Shown in pieces: positions 6,162-9,930 of a stretch of DNA of 9,930 nt. The notes below the pieces were generated by a model. The model did not search any database. It was given only the letters and a program-made list of their open reading frames with translations, and was not told the DNA's origin. Numbering within the stretch: position 1 is the first letter of the stretch; each line of letters starts with the position of its first letter. Origin of the DNA: Rhodococcus sp. IITR03 (GTDB taxonomy: Bacteria > Actinomycetota > Actinomycetes > Mycobacteriales > Mycobacteriaceae); assembly GCA_001017865.1 (NCBI GenBank), contig LATQ01000001.1, positions 1,908,890 to 1,918,819 of the forward strand, read 5' to 3'. The translations under genes were made by a program, and so were the position numbers.

Positions 6162-6860
6162 GCGCCGTACGCATCCGCGGCCTGATCCGCGGCTTCGGCG
6201 ACCGGAACGTGCTCGACGGACTCGACCTCGAGATCCCCGACGGGCAGTTCGTCGCCCTGCTCGGCAGGAGCGGATCCGGGAAGTCCACTCTGCTGCGCGC
6301 TCTTGCCGGCCTCGACTACGACGTGGAGATCCGCGGCGGCGCACTCGCGGTACCGGAGAAGGTCTCCGTCGCCTTCCAGGACTCCCGTCTGCTGCCCTGG
6401 CTGCGCGTGCTCGACAACGTCACGCTCGGTCTCGACAGGCAGGGCAGGAGCCGGGGATCCGAGATGCTGGCCGAGGTCGGCCTGGCCGGGCGCGAGGACG
6501 CCTGGCCGCTCGAACTCTCGGGCGGGGAGCAACAGCGTGTCGCGCTGTGGCCCCCTGGTACGGGAGCCGCAGTTGCTGCTCGCCGACGAGCCGTTCGGCG
6601 CGCTCGACGCCCTGACCCGCATCAGGATGCACGGACTGCTCGACGACCTCGTCCGCGCGCACCGTCCCACCGTGCTGCTCGTGACCCACGACGTCGACGA
6701 GGCGATCGTGCTCGCCGACCGGATCGTCGTGCTGGACGAAGGACGCATCGCCGTCGACCGCCACGTGGATCTCGACAAACCCCGTTCCATCACGGATCCC
6801 GGCTTCCGGGACATCCGTGAAGACCTCCTCACCGCCCTCGGTGTCATCACACAACCGTGA
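6158..6860 (+). CDS. ABC transporter ATPase, SsuB/TauB-like (frame broken after the signature motif)
   Basis: Cytoplasmic nucleotide-binding subunit that powers the importer; about 234 aa after reconstruction. The ATG at 6158 overlaps the permease stop. Visible motifs: Walker A GRSGSGKST (36-44), Q loop VAFQDSRLLPW (Gln74), ABC signature LSGGEQQR (120-127), Walker B with D loop LLLADEPFGALD (about 143-154), and the switch region LLVTHDVDEA. The frame breaks at 6548-6554: after QRVAL, relatives have Ala-Arg-Ala before LVREPQLLLADEP, coded by nine bases, while only seven (TGGCCCC) are present. This is a net loss of two bases and a changed sequence, unlike the one-base losses elsewhere. Without repair the protein would lack Walker B and be inactive. 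The next gene follows after 28 bases. Confidence 0.88.
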
Positions 6861-6878
6861 CGAAAGACCTTTCACGAC

Positions 6879-6883
6879 AGGAG
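6879..6883 (+). promoter_or_regulatory. Ribosome binding site of the monooxygenase gene
   Basis: AGGAG, five bases before ATG 6889. It supports this start over a longer in-frame version beginning within the ATPase gene. Confidence 0.8.
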
Positions 6884-6888
6884 AAGAC

Positions 6889-8243
6889 ATGACCGATCGT
6901 CGATTGCACCTCAACGCCTTCCTCATGCCCATCGGCCACCACGAAGCGGCGTGGCGTCTGCCGGAGAGCGACCCGAACGCGAATCTCGACATTCAGCACT
7001 ACATCTCGCTCGCCCGCACCGCCGAGCGTGGCAGGTTCGACTCGGTGTTCCTCGCCGACAGCCCCGTACTGTTCGCGAATCCCGAGCGGCGTCCGAGCGG
7101 CAAGCTCGAACCCACGATCATCCTCACCGCGATCGCGACGGCCACCGAGCGGATCGGTCTCATCGGGACCGCGTCGACGACCTACAACGAGCCCTACAAC
7201 CTCGCGCGGCGATTCGCATCGCTGGACTTCGTCAGCGGGGGACGTGCCGGCTGGAACATCGTCACCACCGCCGGGGACGACGCCGCCCGCAATTTCGGTC
7301 TCGACGGCGTGCCGGCGCACAAGAGCCGCTATGCGCGGGCCGCCGAGTTCGTCGAGGTGTCGACCAAGCTGTGGGACAGCTGGGAGGACGACGCGATCGT
7401 CGCCGACAAGGAGGCGGCGATCCACGCCGACTCCGCGAAGGTCCACACCTTCGAACACGAGGGAGAGTTCTTCTCGGTGGCCGGGCCGCTCAACGTGCCG
7501 CGGTCGCCGCAGGGCTACCCGCTGCTCGTGCAGGCGGGCTCGTCGGAGAGCGGCAAGGACTTCGCCGCGCTGTACGCCGAGGCGATATTCACCGCCCAGC
7601 CCACCTTCGAGGAGGGCAAGGCGTTCTACGACGACGTCAAGGACCGCGTGGGCAAGGTCGGCCGCGACCCGCGGCAGGTGCTGATCCTCCTGGCATCGTG
7701 CCCGTCATCGGCGATACGGAGAAGGAAGCGCGTGAACTCGACGCCGAACTGGCCCGGCTGATCTCGCCCGAGTACGCCCGCCGCCAGCTCGCCGAACGGT
7801 TCGGGCTGCGGCCGGAGCAGCTTCCGCTCGACGAGCCGCTGCCGGAGAACCTGCCGTCCGAGGACGAGATCGAGGGAGCCAAGAGCCGGTACACGCTCAT
7901 CGTGCAGCTCGCGCGACGGGAGAACCTCACGGTGCGGCAGCTCATCGAACGCCTCGGCGGCGGTCGAGGCCACCGCACTTTCGCGGGCACGGCCGAGCAG
8001 GTGGCCGACACGATCGAGCACTGGTTCCACAGCGGCGCGGCCGACGGCTTCAACATCATGCCCGCAGTGCTGCCGTCGGGGCTCGAGAAGTTTGTCGACG
8101 GGGTGGTGCCGATCCTGCAGGAGCGCGGTCTGTTCCGCACCGAGTACACCGAATCCACCCTGCGTGGGCACTATGGGCTCCCGCGGCCGGAGAACCAGTT
8201 CACCGTCGGCAGGGCGTTCGCGCGGTTCGCGACGCAGCGCTGA
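6889..8243 (+). CDS. FMN-dependent (LLM-class) monooxygenase, NtaA/SnaA/DszA family (one frameshift as sequenced)
   Basis: Flavin-dependent oxygenase that uses reduced FMN, supplied by a separate reductase, and O2 to cleave C-S, C-N or related bonds. Members act on dibenzothiophene sulfone (DszA), nitrilotriacetate (NtaA) or pristinamycin IIB (SnaA). Reconstructed length is 451 aa, as in the family. Family hallmarks: N-terminal LNAFLMPIGHHEAAWRLP, EPYNLARRFASLDFVSGGRA running into GWNIVTT, VPRSPQGYPLLVQAGSSESG, and LPGIVPVIGDTEKEA. The last is split by a missing C at 7689-7690 (QVLIL-PGIVPVIG), where both frames otherwise fit perfectly. The C-terminal part (FAGTAEQVADTIEHWFHSGA, DGFNIMPAVLPSGLEKFVDG) is typical. 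It is the last gene of the transporter operon, so it probably acts on the imported compound. The exact substrate cannot be read from the sequence, and no flavin reductase lies in the window. Confidence 0.92.
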
Positions 8244-8249
8244 GCCTCT

Positions 8250-8274
8250 CCGCCCACGGGCCGGTGGTGGGCGG
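8250..8274. terminator. Hairpin between the convergent monooxygenase and helicase-domain genes
   Basis: CCGCCCAC (8250-8257) pairs with GTGGGCGG (8267-8274), an 8-bp perfect stem with a 9-nt loop, six bases after the monooxygenase stop. It sits in the 69-bp gap between convergent genes and may serve both directions. No U tract. Confidence 0.6.
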
Positions 8275-8312
8275 TTCCGCGCGATGCCTGATCGACCGCA
8301 CCCGGTCCGTCG

Positions 8313-9930
8313 TCAGTCGACCAGCGCCACCGACGTGACACGGTGCAGGACGAAGCTGCGCACCGAGCCGGTCGCCGGGTCGAAGGCCTGCACCTGCCGC
8401 CGCCCACCGACACCGGGTCGACGATGTCGGCGACGTCGCCCCCCTGCGCGTCGACGTAGCCGAGGGTGACGCTGCGCTTGCCGTGCACAGCCAGTTGCAG
8501 CAGCGCGAGTGTCGCCGCACCGCCGGATCGGCTGCCGTCACCACGTGCCGAGCCGTCGGTGTCACGGCCTCCGCACGGTCGCCGGCGCGCAGCGTGCGCA
8601 CGAGGGTGTCGAGTTGTTCGTCGCTCGGCGCGGTGGGCCCGGCGTAGCGGCCCGGGCGCGTGGCATCGCGACGCGCACCCCCGGGGCCGTAGATCCACGA
8701 TCGCTCCCGAGGCGTCCTCCCCGGCGGAGCGAAACCAGCGGTGCGCAGCTCGGTGAGCACCTCGGCGAGAGCGCCTGCGAGATCGCGACGGTGGGGCGAC
8801 CGCGCGCAGGGCGAGCGTCGCGGCGACCGGGGCGGACAGCACCTCGGTGAGCAGAGCCGGATCGTCGGCGCGGACGAAGGACGTCGCGACACCGGCCCGC
8901 AGCGTCCGTGGGACGCGCGACGTCGTCGATCAGGTAGGTGAGCGACTGCGGCACCGGGGTGCGCGAATGCGTCGCGAACAGGCCGTGGAGGTCGCTCGCG
9001 CCGAGACCGGCGTCGAGCGCGCGCCGGATACTGCTGTCGCCGATCCGGTAGACGGTGGCGGCACCGGCCGATTCGACATCGGCGACGAGGGCGATCCGCT
9101 CGCCGAGTTCGGGGACGAGCGGTCCGGGGGCGACGACCGTGAGGTCGGCTTGGACGAGCACGTAGTCGACGGGGTCGGGCAGCACCGCCGCCATCTCGGC
9201 CTCGGCGTCGCCGCCGTGCAGCAGCGCCTTGCCCGGCGACGCGAGCATGCCGTGCGCGACGAGACCGAGTGTCGTCGCCTCGCGCACAGTCGACGACGAC
9301 GCTCGTCGTCCTCGAAGCGACCCGCCCAGCGAGGACGACGCCACGCCGCAGCGGCACGCAGGTCCGCGACGTCCGTGCCCGCCGCCGGCACGTCGGACAG
9401 GACGTCGAGCAGCAGACGCCGGTCGCGGGCGGCGGTGGGGGACTTCACCTCGTCGGACAGTGCGGCGACCGGCTTGTCGTTCTGGTCGCGCCGGCCGATC
9501 AGCCAGGGTCGGCGCGGCAGGTCGAGCCAGGCACCGGCGAGCACGGCCCAGCGGTAGGCGGGGGAGGACGTGAGCCATGCGTCGGTGGCGGTGGTCGGGG
9601 CCCAGTGATCGTCGTCCCCGGCGTCGGCGGGTCGGGGAGGCCGCGTGCGATCAGACCGGCACCCGAGAGGACCTCGACGACGAGCGACGTCTCCTCGTCG
9701 TCGAGTCCGACCGCCTTCCCGATGCGATGCAGTTCGCGGACGCCGAGCCCACCGGCCTTGAGGACGGGTGCGGGTTGCGCCCCGAGAGTGTCGAGAACGT
9801 CCTCGCAGTGCCGCAGCAGTTCGAGGGCGGCACCGGCGGCGGTCGCGTTGACGTCGGCTGTCGAGCGGGTGGGTTTCGGTGCGCGCGGGGGAGCGAGCGG
9901 CTGCCGGATCGAAGGGGGCGTCGTCACGCA
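8313..9930 (-). CDS. XPB-associated helicase-domain protein, Rv0862c-like (partial; about 11 frameshifts as sequenced)
   Basis: Homologue of the long actinobacterial protein adjacent to XPB in M. tuberculosis (Rv0862c; helicase C-terminal-like domain, XPB N-terminal-like). Its function is unknown; no Walker A motif is visible in this part. The gene enters from the right edge and ends with TGA at 8313-8315. Family-like blocks occur in order but in changing frames: VLKAGGLGVRELHRIGKAVG, WLDLPRRPWLIGRRDQNDKP, SPGKALLHGG, DYVLVQADLTVVAPGPLVPE, ATHSRTPVPQSLTYLIDDVA, ADDPALLTEVLSAPVAATLA, TVAISQA, AEVLTELRTAGFAP, GAIVDLRPRG, DEQLDTLVRTLRAGDRAEAV, LALLQLAVHGKRSVTLGYVD, VRSFVLHRVTSVALVD. Each switch fits one missing base, near 9625, 9295, 8911, 8901, 8795, 8770, 8726, 8680, 8650, 8514 and 8399. 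Adding 11 bases gives 543 complete codons. Either a badly sequenced locus or a recent pseudogene; the first is favoured because no other decay shows. Confidence 0.82.

Noticed and set aside
1..9930. CRISPR array, tRNA, rRNA or insertion sequence
   Set aside because: No regularly spaced repeats, cloverleaf-like segments, transposase motifs or terminal inverted repeats were seen.

Overview
The window is very GC-rich and comes from an actinobacterium, most likely Rhodococcus or a close relative in the Mycobacteriales. The reasons are a bacterial XPB/ercc3-type helicase together with the XPB-associated helicase-domain protein known next to it in Mycobacterium, GTG and ATG starts, GTGA/ATGA overlaps inside operons, and GC-rich hairpins without U tracts at gene ends. 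No rRNA, tRNA, insertion sequence or CRISPR array was seen.

Layout: (1) 1-1417, plus strand: the 3' part of a CitA/DcuS-type sensor kinase overlapping its CitB/DcuR-type response regulator. (2) 1415-1459: one hairpin ends this operon and also the convergent XPB helicase gene (1457-3116, minus). (3) 3116-3249: XPB promoter region with a 17-bp palindrome, and a strong terminator. (4) 3249-3732, minus: three very small genes of 39, 55 and 52 aa; the last two look like divergent paralogues. (5) 3733-4239: a regulatory gap with short repeats and a 41-codon cysteine-containing candidate leader ORF. (6) 4240-8243, plus: a tightly packed operon of lipoprotein binding protein, permease, ATPase and FMN-dependent NtaA/SnaA/DszA-family monooxygenase. 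(7) 8250-8274: a terminator hairpin between convergent genes. (8) 8313 to the right edge, minus: the XPB-partner helicase-domain protein, incomplete.

Functionally, the central operon looks like an uptake-and-oxidation cassette for an organosulfur or similar small organic substrate: the ABC transporter imports it and the reduced-flavin monooxygenase cleaves it. It sits, with the three small genes, between XPB and the helicase-domain gene, which are adjacent in M. tuberculosis (Rv0861c/Rv0862c).

A major caution: six of the genes are broken by apparent indels as sequenced, 18 sites in all. Seventeen read as one missing base and one as a net loss of two. Eleven fall in the last 1.6 kb. The protein sequence on both sides of each site is intact and family-like, so sequencing or assembly error is the likelier cause than decay. 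For these genes the given span covers the whole locus and the protein is reconstructed across the shifts.
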